From contig JAIELX010000111.1 of NCBI GenBank assembly GCA_019752635.1, positions 1-34,778 of the forward strand: DNA of 34,778 nt, written 5' to 3'. The notes under the pieces are model-generated. The model saw only the letters and a program-made list of their open reading frames with translations, ran no database searches and was not told the DNA's origin. Positions within the stretch are counted from its first letter, which is position 1. Every line of letters starts with the position of its first letter. Positions 8,616 through 15,948 of this stretch are shown here, one piece after another. The translations under genes were made by a program, and so were the position numbers. Source of the stretch: Candidatus Obscuribacterales bacterium (GTDB lineage: Bacteria > Cyanobacteriota > Vampirovibrionia > Obscuribacterales > Obscuribacteraceae).

Positions 8616-9158
8616 TTACTTGATGTCGATGGTGATCTTGAACGTCTTGCCACCGGGCACCGGTGTGTAACCACCGCCGCCACCCCAGCCGTAGCCGTAG
8701 TAGCGCTGCACCTCGTGGATGTAGATGGTGCCTTGTCCGGAGCGCACGCAGTCGAACAGGAAGACGCGAACGCCATACCTGTTGTTCTGCGGGTTCTGGT
8801 AGAACGTTCCCGAATCGACGGTCGAGAACACCCAGTCCTTGTTCTTGATGCCCCACTCTTTGCCGGCGTACTGGTCTTCAGGCAGAGTGATTTCGACCTG
8901 CTCACCGGAGCGAACGCCGGTGATGGTCTGCCCGTCCATCTTGTCGTCGACCTTCACCATGTAAGGTGTGGGTCCGGTGCGGGTGGACGAGCCGGTGCCG
9001 CTCGTGCCGATGCCGATGCCGCACATCTGGCACTGCGACAGTTGCTTGGCGCACGCATCGCAGAGCGTGTACGAGCTGGACGCCGTGGTGGCGCTGCACT
9101 TACGGCAGAAACCCAGCCCGAAGTTGACTTGCTTGGGTTGACAGCTGGTGCATTTCAT
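8616..9158 (-). CDS. Zinc-ribbon protein with a C-terminal beta domain
   Basis: This encodes 180 residues. The start at 9158 has AAGGAGAA 8 bases upstream. An upstream in-frame opening at 9236 would run through hairpins and is unlikely. The N-terminus has four CxxC pairs in the first ~60 residues (CTSC, CRKC, CDAC, CQMC), a double zinc-ribbon layout. A Ser/Thr/Gly linker is followed by a beta-rich domain from about residue 75. The phrase GEQVEITLPEDQYAGKEWGI, the later VFLFDCVRSGQGTIYIHEV and the closing KTFKITIDIK recall the strand pattern of chagasin-type (I42) protease inhibitors, but their key loop motifs are not clearly present, so this is only a suggestion. It is the last gene of the PrkA-YeaH-SpoVR cluster. 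No signal peptide is seen, so it is probably cytoplasmic. Confidence 0.75.
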   Translation of the reverse strand: MKCTSCQPKQVNFGLGFCRKCSATTASSSYTLCDACAKQLSQCQMCGIGIGTSGTGSSTRTGPTPYMVKVDDKMDGQTITGVRSGEQVEITLPEDQYAGKEWGIKNKDWVFSTVDSGTFYQNPQNNRYGVRVFLFDCVRSGQGTIYIHEVQRYYGYGWGGGGGYTPVPGGKTFKITIDIK

Positions 9159-9183
9159 TAGCCAATTCTCCTTAATTCCACCG

Positions 9184-9223
9184 GGAATCGCGGTTAACAG
9201 CGATTCCTCGCCCGTTGGCGAGG
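9184..9223 (-). repeat. Two abutting hairpins between the small cluster genes
   Basis: The first stem is 9184-9191 with 9200-9207 (ggaatcgc/gcgattcc, 8-base loop). The second is 9206-9212 with 9217-9223 (cctcgcc/ggcgagg, 4-base loop). They share two bases, so only one can be fully formed at a time. They fill the 81-base gap between the 211- and 180-residue genes and end shortly before the ribosome site of the latter. They may tune relative expression by processing or attenuation. Confidence 0.5.
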
Positions 9224-9239
9224 ATTGCTGCTGCACGCA

Positions 9240-9875
9240 TTAATGTTCGTGGCCGCAGGTGACGCAGAAGCGCTTGGGCAACGCGGTACCGGTGGAAGGA
9301 GTGCCATTCGGGTTGACCAGTCCGTCGTCGCAGGCGGGGATGACATCCGGCTTCTTCATCTTCATGAGCAGACCGGCGGTGACGTTGCCGTGGTCTTCGG
9401 GCGTCACCATCTGGTAGAACACGCTTTGCGGATAGTCGGGGGTGACGTCCGGGCGTGGCGCACCGATATCGGTGAAGCGAACCAGCACCTGAACCAGACC
9501 GAAGGTCGGCTCGGGCTGCGGCTCTTCTGCCTCGGGGAACAGCGTCGGTTGTCGCGAAACCGGCGCGGGGGCCGCTTCCGTCTTCAGCGCGAACACCATT
9601 TCCTTGCCATCACTGGTGCGACTGAGAATGTGCGCGCCCTTGTCGAGCGTCGCATTCAGGACTTTGTTGCCGTCCAGTTGCACTTCAACTTCCACCGGAG
9701 CCGACGTCAGGACGCGCACGGCAAACGGGCCGTGCGGAACGCGTGCGTAGGTCTGCGGCGGATTATTCGTCTCGAACGAAATGGGTGTTACCCAACCGTC
9801 CGAAGAAAGCTTGCTGGGCTTCAGCAGGCTCACGACAATTTGGTCGCCGGGCCTGCGAGCTTTCGTGATCTTCAT
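9240..9875 (-). CDS. Small protein with C-terminal Cys/His cluster, unknown function
   Basis: This encodes 211 residues. The start at 9875 has AGAGGTAA about 6 bases upstream. I recognise no family. Residues ~1-100 look beta-rich. An acidic, Pro-rich linker (~100-125) leads into a second folded part. The tail carries PACDDG and then FCVTCGHEH, which supplies three Cys and two His, enough for a zinc site. It lies 138 bases after SpoVR and 81 bases before another zinc-ribbon protein, so both small proteins probably belong to the PrkA/YeaH/SpoVR module. There is no signal peptide or TM segment. Its role is unknown. Confidence 0.72.
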   Translation of the reverse strand: MKITKARRPGDQIVVSLLKPSKLSSDGWVTPISFETNNPPQTYARVPHGPFAVRVLTSAPVEVEVQLDGNKVLNATLDKGAHILSRTSDGKEMVFALKTEAAPAPVSRQPTLFPEAEEPQPEPTFGLVQVLVRFTDIGAPRPDVTPDYPQSVFYQMVTPEDHGNVTAGLLMKMKKPDVIPACDDGLVNPNGTPSTGTALPKRFCVTCGHEH

Positions 9876-9967
9876 GGTGGTTACCTCTCTTGATCAGGAA
9901 TGTGACTTCACTTAAAGGAACGTTTCTTTCACAGGCGGTTCGCGGCTGTCAGCGCGCGACGAACGAA

Positions 9968-9995
9968 GGAGAGCGCGGTGTAAACCGCGCCCTCC
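9968..9995 (-). terminator. Hairpin downstream of spoVR
   Basis: Stem ggag/ctcc plus gcgcggt/accgcgc with one mismatch and a 4-base loop, starting about 20 bases past the spoVR stop. No T-tract follows. It could be a partial terminator that lowers expression of the two small genes that follow. Confidence 0.4.
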
Positions 9996-10013
9996 AATCA
10001 TTCTCCGCGTCTG

Positions 10014-11804
10014 TTACAGGAACCGCTCTTTGACGGTGACGCCGTCCTCCGTGAAGTACTCGAAGGGAACCGGCGGACCGCTCGGACGACCGAAACGGTC
10101 GGTGCGAACTTCCATCGTGACCAGGCGCGCTGGTTCACCGCAGAGCCGGCGGAAGTACTTGAGCGTCTCACGCGCCTCCGACTGCATCAGCGGCCCGAAG
10201 TTCTCGTCGAACTCGTGCTTGAGCGTCCAGACGCCGTCGCTGCGCCGACCGGTGTCTACCAGCCAAATCATCGGCTTGGAGTGGTACGCGGTGCGCATGA
10301 CGATCATGCGGCGGGCCTTGTGCTTGTCGGCATCGAAGGCACCGACAATCTGCAGCGCCGTGGCCATGGTCTGCAGCGTCTGCGGAGCGACGGGGAACAT
10401 CGGCCCGCCCGCTTGCTGGTGGAAGAACTGGCTCGACTCGGCCGTGCTCGACCACAGTTCGATGATTTGCATCATCTCTTCCAGGGTCCACGGAATCGGG
10501 TCGAAGATGAGACTCGGGTTCCATCCCTGCTTGCGCAGGATTTCGTTCACGGCCTTCATCACACGACGAACCCACTCGAGCGAGTCGAGGTTGATCTTCT
10601 CGAACAGCTCCTCATTGAGGAACTCGTCGAGGAAGCGGTTGTCGTTGTACCACTTGCGAACTTCCATCATCTTGTCGCGGTTGCGCTTGGTGTACTTCAC
10701 CGTGCGCGTCTGGCTGCCTTCGATTAGATAGCCTTCGCTATCGTACTCGAGCGGCTTGACCTCCATCTCAGCTTCGCCTTCATCGAAGCCGTACTTCTGG
10801 TCGACGTACTCGAAGGTACGCAGACCGAGCGCGTAGGGGTCGAAGTACCAGTTGGTGACCTGGCGGTCATGCATCACCCAGTACCGCGCCAGCGTCAGTC
10901 GCGCTTCCAGCGGCAGACCGATTTCCGGCTGAAGCAGCAGGTGCTTCTCCCAGTACGACGCCCACCCTTCGTTCATGAACTTGGTGCGGGCCTGCGGCTG
11001 AAAGTACAGCCCCTGGTCGCGTACGATGCTGAGCAGCGTGTGCGCCTCGGGCGGCAGCTTCGGCGTGTTGGCCGGGTCGGCCAGGAACCCCAGCAGGTCG
11101 TTGGTGGGGAAGAAGGGGTAGCGCATCAAGCGCCCCTGAAGCTCTGTAGCTTCGCGCTCCAGCTGTTCCTTCACCAGGTTCGACCGCGAACCTTCGTCGG
11201 CGATGCGCCGGCGCAGTTCACGCAGCTGTTCCATCGCTGCTTCGCGGGCTTCCTTGTCGGACTCGACTTCCTGCGACGGCAACCAACCGACGTGCTCCTC
11301 GAGCGCGTGAGCGGCATCGAGAATGGCGTCAACGGCATCCCAGCCCCAGTTCGGGTCGCCGATCAGGCGGACGACCTTTTCGCGCGCCAGCGCGAATCGC
11401 GACACTACGGTCGTGGGCTGCGTCTCACCGAACAAGTGATTGTTCTTGAAGAAGTCGCAGTGACCGTACTTGGCGTGACCCATCACCAGCGCCTGCATCT
11501 CAAGCGTGTTGGTGACGCCGAGGTAGCAGATGGAGGGACTGGTATTGAGAATCGCTTCGAAGATGTGGAACGTGCCCTTGCGCTGCTTTTCCTGCAGCGC
11601 CTGCTTGCCGTACCGCCAGTGCGGGTAGTGCACCGGAAGCATGACGTAGGGGATCAGCTCCACCATCTGGTCGTCAGTGACCAGCTCGTAGTCTGTCGGG
11701 TGCCACGAGAGACCCACGCGGGTTCCCGCGCGGGTCATCCGCTCATCGAGCAGGAAGATCGATTGACCTGTCCGCTCGTAAACACCGAGATTGCTGTTAG
11801 ACAT
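10014..11804 (-). CDS. spoVR: SpoVR/YcgB family protein
   Basis: This encodes 596 residues, somewhat longer than typical SpoVR and YcgB proteins (about 470-510). The start is at 11804 with AGGAGG about 9 bases upstream. Family hallmarks are HAKYGHCDFFKNNHLF at ~110-125 and MNEGWASYWEKH in the middle, both rich in conserved His, Glu and Asn. The extra length includes a charged, helical insertion around residues 190-225. SpoVR was named for a role in Bacillus spore cortex formation, but homologues occur in non-sporulating bacteria next to PrkA and YeaH and are linked to stress or stationary-phase survival. The biochemical function is not known. The gene lies 19 bases after the YeaH gene, so the two are almost certainly co-transcribed. 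The family call is strong. Confidence 0.93.
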   Translation of the reverse strand: MSNSNLGVYERTGQSIFLLDERMTRAGTRVGLSWHPTDYELVTDDQMVELIPYVMLPVHYPHWRYGKQALQEKQRKGTFHIFEAILNTSPSICYLGVTNTLEMQALVMGHAKYGHCDFFKNNHLFGETQPTTVVSRFALAREKVVRLIGDPNWGWDAVDAILDAAHALEEHVGWLPSQEVESDKEAREAAMEQLRELRRRIADEGSRSNLVKEQLEREATELQGRLMRYPFFPTNDLLGFLADPANTPKLPPEAHTLLSIVRDQGLYFQPQARTKFMNEGWASYWEKHLLLQPEIGLPLEARLTLARYWVMHDRQVTNWYFDPYALGLRTFEYVDQKYGFDEGEAEMEVKPLEYDSEGYLIEGSQTRTVKYTKRNRDKMMEVRKWYNDNRFLDEFLNEELFEKINLDSLEWVRRVMKAVNEILRKQGWNPSLIFDPIPWTLEEMMQIIELWSSTAESSQFFHQQAGGPMFPVAPQTLQTMATALQIVGAFDADKHKARRMIVMRTAYHSKPMIWLVDTGRRSDGVWTLKHEFDENFGPLMQSEARETLKYFRRLCGEPARLVTMEVRTDRFGRPSGPPVPFEYFTEDGVTVKERFL

Positions 11805-11823
11805 TGCTCAAACCTCCTACTAG

Positions 11824-13386
11824 TTAGGATTTCACGCGATCCTTGTCCAGGATCTCGCGGAACGCCTTGGGCAGGTCGGTCATGGAGCTCACGCGGGCCA
11901 TGCCCACGTGTTCCTTGATCGCCGGCTTTAGCTTGAGAAGCGCCTGGCCCCCGGACAACCAGGAGTTACCGGATCCGCCGGCGACAATTTCGAGATAACC
12001 GCAGTAGTTGAACGGCGATTCGACGATCGTCGTCCACCACTTGACGATGGCTTCGTCGCCGTCGAAGAGCCAGCCGTCGGTCGCGTGGAACATGTAGCGG
12101 TTCCAGCCGCCCGAGGAGAACTCTGCTTCGGCGATGTCGAGCGTCATCTTCCACGCTGGCACGGCAACCGTGCCACCACCGGCGGCGATTTGGTAGAACT
12201 TGCGTTCATCCGCGATTCGCTCGGCGTGCGCGTCGTGCGCGATCATGACGATTTCGACCGTCTTGTACTTGGCGCGCAAGAAGATGATGTTGAGAAGGAA
12301 GAACGCCTTGGCGATGACCAGCGGGTCGCCGTCCATCGAGCCGGAGCGGTCGAGCAGCAGGAAGACCACGCACTTGGAGTCGGGCTCCTTGCGCTCTTCG
12401 ATGCGGCCGTAGCGCATGTCGGACTTATGGAACGGGACCAGGTCCACGCCGGGGATGTCGTTCCCCTTGCGAATCTCTTCCTTGACGAACGCTTCGATGC
12501 GTTCCTGCACCACTTCGTTCAGCTTGTACGGGATGTTCGGCTCGCCATCGGCCGGGCGACCGGCGGTGGAAGCGTACATCTGCGCGGCAAGCAGCGCGGC
12601 GAGGCGGAATTCCTCTTCCGTGGTCGTACCGGTGGCAACCGAGTGGAACACGCTCGAGCAGAACTCGACGTCGTCCAACACCTGGTAGACCGGCTCTTCG
12701 ACCAGCGAGTTGACGCCTTCCAGCGCGGCCGCGTGGTAGAGGTAGGCTTCGAACACGGACTGGCACTGACCTTCGAAGTCCTCGATGAACTCTTCCGGTC
12801 GGGCGTTCTTCATCACCTTGGCGCGCTTGAGGCGGGCCTTGGCGGTTTCGAGCTTGTTGCGCCGTGCCTTGGGACCGTTGTTGGTCATACCACGCCGCTT
12901 GTGCGTGACGACCTCGGTCATGACCAGCATTTTGCGCAGCATGAACGGCAGTTCGAGACCGTCGAAGAAGAGCTTCAAGAACTCTTCGTAGGACATCTCG
13001 ACGTAGTCGATCGGGGCTTCATCCTCACCGGCTTCGTTGCCGTTGCCTCCGCCGCCACCGTTCTGGTCGCGACCGGGCCGCCAGCGCGGCTCTTTGGCAC
13101 CGTCGACCGGCACTTTGATTTTGCCGTTGTCGCCGAAGATCGGGTTGTCCTTGATGATGTCGCCGAGCTTGTCCTTGCCCGGTTTGATCTTCTCCTTATA
13201 GCGATCGGAGTCCGGGCCGGTGCGGTCTTTGTGACCGGGGCCGGGAGGATTGATCACTGTGGTGGAGTTGAGAATCGCGTGCGTGTCGCCGGCAAAGGGC
13301 AGCGGTGCGTTGGATTGGCGCACTCGCACCACGCTCACTCGGGGCGGAGCCTCCGGAGTGATCAGCTTGTTGTCGTTTTCGACCAT
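11824..13386 (-). CDS. yeaH: YeaH/DUF444 family vWA protein
   Basis: This encodes 520 residues. I chose 13386 because AGGAG lies 9-10 bases upstream. A longer frame to 13560 would read through a promoter-like region and has no ribosome site. The N-terminal third is charged and includes a Gly/Asn-rich low-complexity stretch, typical of YeaH. The C-terminal half is a vWA domain: DRSGSM at ~346-351 is a perfect MIDAS DxSxS, with GGGTV and a FHATDGW Asp motif further on. YeaH proteins are encoded with the PrkA kinase and SpoVR/YcgB in many bacteria, and in E. coli yeaG-yeaH is induced in starvation. A vWA adaptor role for the AAA+ PrkA is plausible inference. It shares a transcript with spoVR. 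Confidence 0.92.
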   Translation of the reverse strand: MVENDNKLITPEAPPRVSVVRVRQSNAPLPFAGDTHAILNSTTVINPPGPGHKDRTGPDSDRYKEKIKPGKDKLGDIIKDNPIFGDNGKIKVPVDGAKEPRWRPGRDQNGGGGGNGNEAGEDEAPIDYVEMSYEEFLKLFFDGLELPFMLRKMLVMTEVVTHKRRGMTNNGPKARRNKLETAKARLKRAKVMKNARPEEFIEDFEGQCQSVFEAYLYHAAALEGVNSLVEEPVYQVLDDVEFCSSVFHSVATGTTTEEEFRLAALLAAQMYASTAGRPADGEPNIPYKLNEVVQERIEAFVKEEIRKGNDIPGVDLVPFHKSDMRYGRIEERKEPDSKCVVFLLLDRSGSMDGDPLVIAKAFFLLNIIFLRAKYKTVEIVMIAHDAHAERIADERKFYQIAAGGGTVAVPAWKMTLDIAEAEFSSGGWNRYMFHATDGWLFDGDEAIVKWWTTIVESPFNYCGYLEIVAGGSGNSWLSGGQALLKLKPAIKEHVGMARVSSMTDLPKAFREILDKDRVKS

Positions 13387-13443
13387 GTGAGTAACTCCTG
13401 TTCGTTTTGAGGCGGAGGTTAAGTCAAACAACCGCTCTGATGC

Positions 13444-13457
13444 CACCGTTAACGGTG
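13444..13457. promoter_or_regulatory. 14-bp palindrome upstream of yeaH, possible operator
   Basis: caccgttaacggtg is a perfect 14-bp palindrome about 58 bases upstream of the yeaH start. It lies just past the predicted -10 box and would sit at about +8 to +21 of the transcript, a typical repressor position. The regulator is unknown. Confidence 0.45.
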
Positions 13458-13471
13458 CATTGGTTGAACCA

Positions 13472-13501
13472 TATATAGTGGCGGCAGCCAGACAGCAGTA
13501 A
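13472..13501 (-). promoter_or_regulatory. Candidate sigma70-type promoter for yeaH-spoVR
   Basis: On the minus strand TTACTG (13496-13501) is followed after 18 bases by TATATA (13472-13477). The predicted start would be near 13465, giving a leader of about 80 bases that contains the palindrome at 13444-13457. Boxes match only partly and no experiment supports it. Confidence 0.4.
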
Positions 13502-13638
13502 GAGCCCTTATCGGGCATGTCAAGGTGCCTCGGAAAAAGAAAGAGGGAGACCGGGGGCACGCCGCATGGGCAGCGCGCCTTCCGATCTCCCCTTCCTTAA
13601 GTAAACGCCAATCCGGCTCTTAAGCTGCGCGGTTCGCA

Positions 13639-13714
13639 CCGCCGTAGCCGCGCATCGCTGCGCGGGCATACGGCGGATTGGTCACGCAGCGTGTAAGCGC
13701 GCGGTAGCGCTTAC
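13639..13714 (-). terminator. Two hairpins downstream of prkA
   Basis: The first after the prkA stop is 13693-13700 paired with 13707-13714 (gtaagcgc/gcgcttac, 6-base loop), 9 bases past the stop codon. The second is a larger imperfect stem at 13639-13676 (ccgccgta/tacggcgg outside, ccgcgca/tgcgcgg inside, 4-base loop). Neither has a T-tract. Together they probably end or strongly reduce prkA transcription. Confidence 0.55.
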
Positions 13715-13722
13715 CGAACCGG

Positions 13723-15891
13723 TTACTTCTCGACGAGGAAGTCCTTCGTCTCTTCGGCTTCGCGGAGCAGCTCGTCCGCCGAGAACTCGCTGAAGCCGAA
13801 GTCTTCCACCAGGCGGCGCTTGACCTCGGTCAGCTTCCGCTTGTCCGCCTCGTCGCGGACCGAGTTGGTGGAGAACAGACGCGCGGTGTTCTTGACGTTC
13901 CGCAGAACGTACCGCTCGATGCAGTTCTTCAGACCATCGTGCACCGTGTACGGGATGTTCGCCCGGTTGGTCTCGGTGGTGTACTGCAGGAGCGCGGACA
14001 GAACCTCCGAGCGGAACTTCGGCGCTTCGGCCGAGGTGACGCCCCAATCCGGGTCGCTCTCGACTTCGCGCATGAAGGTCTCGTCACCGCCGACGTTGCC
14101 CCAGCGACCCGCGGTCTTCGTCCGGGCGTTAGCCTGGATGTTGTCGCGGTAGCGCTCGAACTGGGTCTGGCACTCGTCCTTGAAGGACGGCACCATCGCG
14201 GCCAGCACGATGCGCTGCAGGCGCTTGCGACGCCGGCTGTCCAGCGCGCCGCTGATGAAGCCCATGATCTTCTTCAGCTTCTCTTCGTCCTGGACCGTGG
14301 AGCGGAACCACTGGGCCGCGGTGTCGCGAACCAGGCGGCTGGTCACAGCCTTGCCCGGACCCACCTGAGCCGCGATCGAGTTGACGATCTTGGCCACCTC
14401 ACGCGGCGACATGCCGGAGAGGCCTTCGCGCGGGCTGGCGCTGGCGCGCAGCTCGTGCGCGGACACCTTGGTGCCCATGCCCTTCTGCCGGATGTCGCGA
14501 CCGTCGTACGCGTCCATCTTCGTCTCGAGCGGAACGCTGGGGTGGTTCTCCAGCGCCATCAACACGGCCAGCTCCGAGGTGTACTCGAAGACGTCCGGGT
14601 CGACGTGCGTGCCGCCATCCGCTGCCGGCTTCGCGAAGTCGGAACCCTTCCAGAACTTCTCGTGCACCTTGCGAACCTGGCGGGTCTCGGTCGGGTACGG
14701 GAACCAGATCCGGAAGAACCGGTCCACGTACGGCTCGTTGACGCGCTCCTTGATGAAGCGGTCGTACTCGCCTTCGTTCGAGTGGATGATGATCAACCCG
14801 TCGAAGTGGAGGCTGCCGCCGAGCGGGGCGGGGATACCCACGCGCCGACCCTGCAGGGCCTCGAGCAGCACGCGCTGCGCTTCCGGCGGGTTCTTCAAAC
14901 CTTCGGTCAGAATGACCAGACCGCGGTTACCCTTGTTGAAGGCACCGCCCAGCTCGACCAGGCGCGGGTCGCCAGCTTCGAGCCGGCCCAGCATCGCCAG
15001 GTTTTCGGTCCCGATCCAGGTGCCGAGGTCGAAGTTCAACGGCTGAACTTCGGGCACGTCCACGATGCCGCCCGAGCCTTCGTCGTCCATGTCGAAGTAC
15101 ATGGACTCGACCGGGAAGTCGGCCAGGTCGATCGGCTGACCCTTGTTCACGAACTTGCCGAGCAGCAAGTCCTGAACCATCGGCTCCGGCTTGCCGATGT
15201 TGTTGCGCGTGGAGCGGGGCAGCCCCAAGCCGTAGACGATGGCGCTGACCAGGTCGTCCTGGGACAGAGCCGCCAGCCCCTGCAGGTTGCTGCTGACGCC
15301 GGCCTTGGCCAGGACCGATGCGCAGTCCGGAGCCGACCAGTTGAGCAGGTCGCCGATGCCGAGCGCTTCGAGCGTCTGCAGCGTGAGGCGGTTCTTCTCC
15401 GCGATCTTGCCCTTGGCGCGGTCGCGAGCGACGCGCTCGATCATGAACAGGATGTTCAGCGGGTTGTCGTGGATGCGGCTACCGCTGAGGAACGGCACCG
15501 GATGAGCGGTGCGGTAAATCTGCTTGAACCGGGTGAAGTAGTCGGACTTGCCGGTACCGGGAGGGCCGATGACGACGAGCGCCTGCTTGTCGGCCTCGGC
15601 GCCCTTGACGGCGGAACCGAGGTAGTCGGTCGCCACGGTGTAAATCGGCCGCTCGATGCCGTAGAACTGGCTGAACGCGTTGAACGCGACCAGGTTGTCG
15701 GAACCGAAGTTCCGCTGGATCTCGAGCGAGCGCGCGTCATTCAAGCCGGCACCGAAGATGAGCCGGTGGGCGCGCGCCTTGGCGCTCTCGACCATGGCCG
15801 GGTAGCGCTTGATTTCGGAAAGGACCTGCGCGAACGTGCCAGTGAACGGCTCTTCGCGAGAAACCGAACGGGTGTCGTTGGTCTGGGACAT
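13723..15891 (-). CDS. prkA: PrkA-type serine protein kinase (YeaG family)
   Basis: This encodes 722 residues, longer than E. coli YeaG (about 640). The start at 15891 has AGAGAGG upstream. It can be followed against YeaG along its whole length: an N-terminal region ending in FNAFSQFYGIE, Walker A GPPGTGKSD at ~108-116, a HDNPLNIL motif, RGLVILTEGLKN, the LIIIHSNEGEYDRF segment, KMDAYDGRDI and a C-terminal FRSEV region. PrkA proteins combine a AAA+ domain with a C-terminal domain related to eukaryotic protein kinases, and they act in starvation and sporulation signalling. Walker A reads GPPGTGKS, whereas YeaG has GPVGGGKS. It lies 57 bases downstream of a second PrkA-like gene and upstream of yeaH and spoVR. 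The family call is strong; its targets are unknown. Confidence 0.93.
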   Translation of the reverse strand: MSQTNDTRSVSREEPFTGTFAQVLSEIKRYPAMVESAKARAHRLIFGAGLNDARSLEIQRNFGSDNLVAFNAFSQFYGIERPIYTVATDYLGSAVKGAEADKQALVVIGPPGTGKSDYFTRFKQIYRTAHPVPFLSGSRIHDNPLNILFMIERVARDRAKGKIAEKNRLTLQTLEALGIGDLLNWSAPDCASVLAKAGVSSNLQGLAALSQDDLVSAIVYGLGLPRSTRNNIGKPEPMVQDLLLGKFVNKGQPIDLADFPVESMYFDMDDEGSGGIVDVPEVQPLNFDLGTWIGTENLAMLGRLEAGDPRLVELGGAFNKGNRGLVILTEGLKNPPEAQRVLLEALQGRRVGIPAPLGGSLHFDGLIIIHSNEGEYDRFIKERVNEPYVDRFFRIWFPYPTETRQVRKVHEKFWKGSDFAKPAADGGTHVDPDVFEYTSELAVLMALENHPSVPLETKMDAYDGRDIRQKGMGTKVSAHELRASASPREGLSGMSPREVAKIVNSIAAQVGPGKAVTSRLVRDTAAQWFRSTVQDEEKLKKIMGFISGALDSRRRKRLQRIVLAAMVPSFKDECQTQFERYRDNIQANARTKTAGRWGNVGGDETFMREVESDPDWGVTSAEAPKFRSEVLSALLQYTTETNRANIPYTVHDGLKNCIERYVLRNVKNTARLFSTNSVRDEADKRKLTEVKRRLVEDFGFSEFSADELLREAEETKDFLVEK

Positions 15892-15948
15892 GTTAGTAGC
15901 CTCTCTTTTCTTGAAAGATTGTGAGCAATGGGAACGAAGCTTCTGGCT

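Larger units (their letters stand above)
13387..13722. other. Intergenic region between prkA and yeaH
   Basis: This 336-base stretch holds two hairpins after prkA (13639-13676 and 13693-13714), a promoter-like pair (13472-13501) and a 14-bp palindrome (13444-13457) ahead of yeaH. No gene is apparent. The layout suggests that yeaH-spoVR can be transcribed independently of the two prkA genes. Confidence 0.55.

Noticed and set aside
13939..15924. Long open frame on the plus strand opposite prkA
   Set aside because: It mirrors a strong PrkA gene, is full of Arg, Val, Leu, Glu and His low-complexity text typical of antisense frames in GC-rich DNA, and has no ribosome site. The same applies to the long plus-strand frames opposite yeaH, spoVR and the second prkA.
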